A DNA stretch of 15,789 bases from an uncultured Dorea sp. Its GTDB lineage: Bacteria; Bacillota; Clostridia; Lachnospirales; Lachnospiraceae. The notes beneath the pieces were generated by a model, which worked only from the letters and a program-made list of their open reading frames with translations, was not told the origin of the DNA and made no database searches. A program made the translations under genes and the position numbers. The stretch lies in NCBI GenBank assembly GCA_910584575.1, contig CAJUBG010000074.1:1-15789 (forward strand), given 5' to 3'. Below are positions 15,008 through 15,789 of the stretch, piece by piece (position 1 is the first letter of the stretch; every line of letters begins with the position of its first letter).

Positions 15008-15694
15008 CTAAATGATATCCGTTTTCTTGAGAAGCCGGTAGCATACTCCTGCCATAAGCGCCGAGACAACCGTAAACGTCACCATTCCGTAAAAGGGATT
15101 GCCGCTTGGGATTCCCATGATTTTCTGAAAAAGCGCTGAGAAGCCTTCTGCAAATCCAGGGAAAGTGACCGCAACGGCTGCAATGACCGGAAAGACAGGG
15201 AGCAGACCGCACGTGGGAAGCGCAATACAGTAGAGTGTTCGGAATTTTTTCGGTAGTTTACAGTAGATTCCGGCAATCAAAAGTCCGAGTGCGGCAAACA
15301 TAAGGCAGATAAAAAATGACATGAAAAACCCCGCAGCCGTTACGGTAGCTTCATTGCTTCTCTCAAGAAACTTTGGATAGAACAGGAACATAAAGCTGCT
15401 GAGGTTAAAATTATTCGTTCCTGCACAAAACAGGGAAATCTGGCTGATTACCCGAAGAAGCAAGTCGATTAAGGCGCACAGAAAACATATGATTGTGATT
15501 ACGCAAATACTGCTTTTAAAGAAATCCTTTCTGGAAATACTGTTCTGTACAGCCAGTTGGCAATGCTCTTTGTACATGGCGATTGCGACCACAAAGCAGA
15601 AGATCACGCTTGAAAAGCCGTTTCCGTTCACACTTGCATTTATGTTATTGTATTTTATGGAAATAACGGAGACAATGGCTGTGAGCAGAAGCAT
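15008..15694 (-). CDS. Multi-pass membrane protein, ABC-2 permease-like, probably missing its 5' end
   Basis: A 228-residue hydrophobic protein with about six membrane helices (for example VIFCFVVAIAMY, SSICVITIICFLCALIDLLL, FFICLMFAALGLLIAG and TFTVVSALMAGVCYRLL). The layout resembles an ABC-2-type permease or a related Clostridia membrane protein, but I see no diagnostic motif. The ATG at 15694 has only a weak AGGGG 3 bases before it and falls inside what looks like the first helix. The open frame continues upstream to 15748 as KTFSLKDLLFGYFIYAGVM, which reads like the true N-terminal region, and then meets a TAA and a palindrome. The natural start therefore seems lost, and the gene may be a 5'-truncated remnant. 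No partner ATPase is within the window. Confidence 0.6.
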   Translation of the reverse strand: MLLLTAIVSVISIKYNNINASVNGNGFSSVIFCFVVAIAMYKEHCQLAVQNSISRKDFFKSSICVITIICFLCALIDLLLRVISQISLFCAGTNNFNLSSFMFLFYPKFLERSNEATVTAAGFFMSFFICLMFAALGLLIAGIYCKLPKKFRTLYCIALPTCGLLPVFPVIAAVAVTFPGFAEGFSALFQKIMGIPSGNPFYGMVTFTVVSALMAGVCYRLLKKTDII

Positions 15695-15752
15695 GACCCC
15701 TGCATAGATAAAGTAACCAAACAGCAGGTCTTTTAATGAGAAAGTTTTTTAA

Positions 15753-15773
15753 TCCCCCATCTGAGATGGGGGA
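15753..15773. repeat. Near-perfect palindrome at the truncated end of the membrane-protein gene
   Basis: TCCCCCATCT and AGATGGGGGA flank a single central G, so a 9-base-pair stem with a 3-base loop can form on either strand. It is preceded by TTTTTTAA on the plus strand and is not followed by a T-run, so it is not a good terminator. Strong subterminal hairpins of this kind are typical of IS200/IS605-type elements, and the coding homology of the membrane protein stops just before it. Only 16 bases follow in the window, so the identity of any element cannot be settled. Confidence 0.5.
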
Positions 15774-15789
15774 ACAGGCAAAGCCGTAG

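Noticed and set aside
14469..15212. Minus-strand open frame of 247 codons spanning the end of parC and the membrane-protein gene
   Set aside because: It crosses two well-supported genes and a hairpin in a shadow frame, with no ribosome site; it is a chance opening.
1..15789. CRISPR array, tRNA or rRNA genes
   Set aside because: No regularly spaced direct repeats, tRNA cloverleaf with a CCA-type end, or conserved rRNA segment was seen on either strand.

Overview
The window reads as chromosomal DNA from a spore-forming, low-to-mid GC member of the Clostridia, most likely a gut Lachnospiraceae. The spore genes gpr and spoIIP, strong purine-rich Shine-Dalgarno sites, DUF1292 and DUF5662 proteins, and the codon style all fit that placement. 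This is inference; no rRNA or other taxonomic marker gene is present. I see no tRNA, rRNA, CRISPR array or complete mobile element.

Layout. (1) 3-1757: the 3' part of a UvrD/PcrA-type helicase, cut off by the window start, which converges on and overlaps a small acidic DUF1292 protein on the minus strand. (2) 2183-6176: four co-directional genes: a lone sugar-type substrate-binding lipoprotein, a GH13/GlgX-like protein with every catalytic residue replaced, a TraX-family membrane protein whose start lies inside the previous gene, and a DUF5662 protein. No ABC permease or ATPase accompanies the binding protein. (3) 6203-7715: an AT-richer metallo-beta-lactamase-fold hydrolase, then an unrecognised Lys/Arg-rich protein whose N-terminus carries a peptide resembling a motif of Na+-pumping decarboxylase beta subunits. 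(4) 7716-8472: a convergent hairpin, a 47-residue unannotated minus-strand ORF, a bidirectional terminator, and rpsT (ribosomal protein S20) on the minus strand with a TTG start, a near-consensus promoter and a hairpin in its leader. (5) 8473-10713: gpr and spoIIP, the pair that also sits beside rpsT in Bacillus subtilis. Candidate sporulation-sigma promoters lie in front of each. (6) 10792-14966: a type IIA topoisomerase B/A pair behind its own housekeeping-type promoter. The A subunit lacks a GyrA box and has a short C-terminal domain, so topoisomerase IV (ParE/ParC) is the better reading. (7) 15008-15789: a multi-pass membrane protein on the minus strand, apparently cut at its 5' end where a near-perfect palindrome begins. 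This may be the edge of an inserted element.

How the parts work together. Most of the window is housekeeping (helicase, S20, topoisomerase) and sporulation (Gpr degrades small acid-soluble spore proteins at germination; SpoIIP is part of the engulfment peptidoglycan machine). The least explained part is region 2, where a sugar-binding lipoprotein with no transporter sits directly upstream of a GH13 pseudoenzyme. The second is the decarboxylase-like peptide on the soluble basic protein at 7050-7715.
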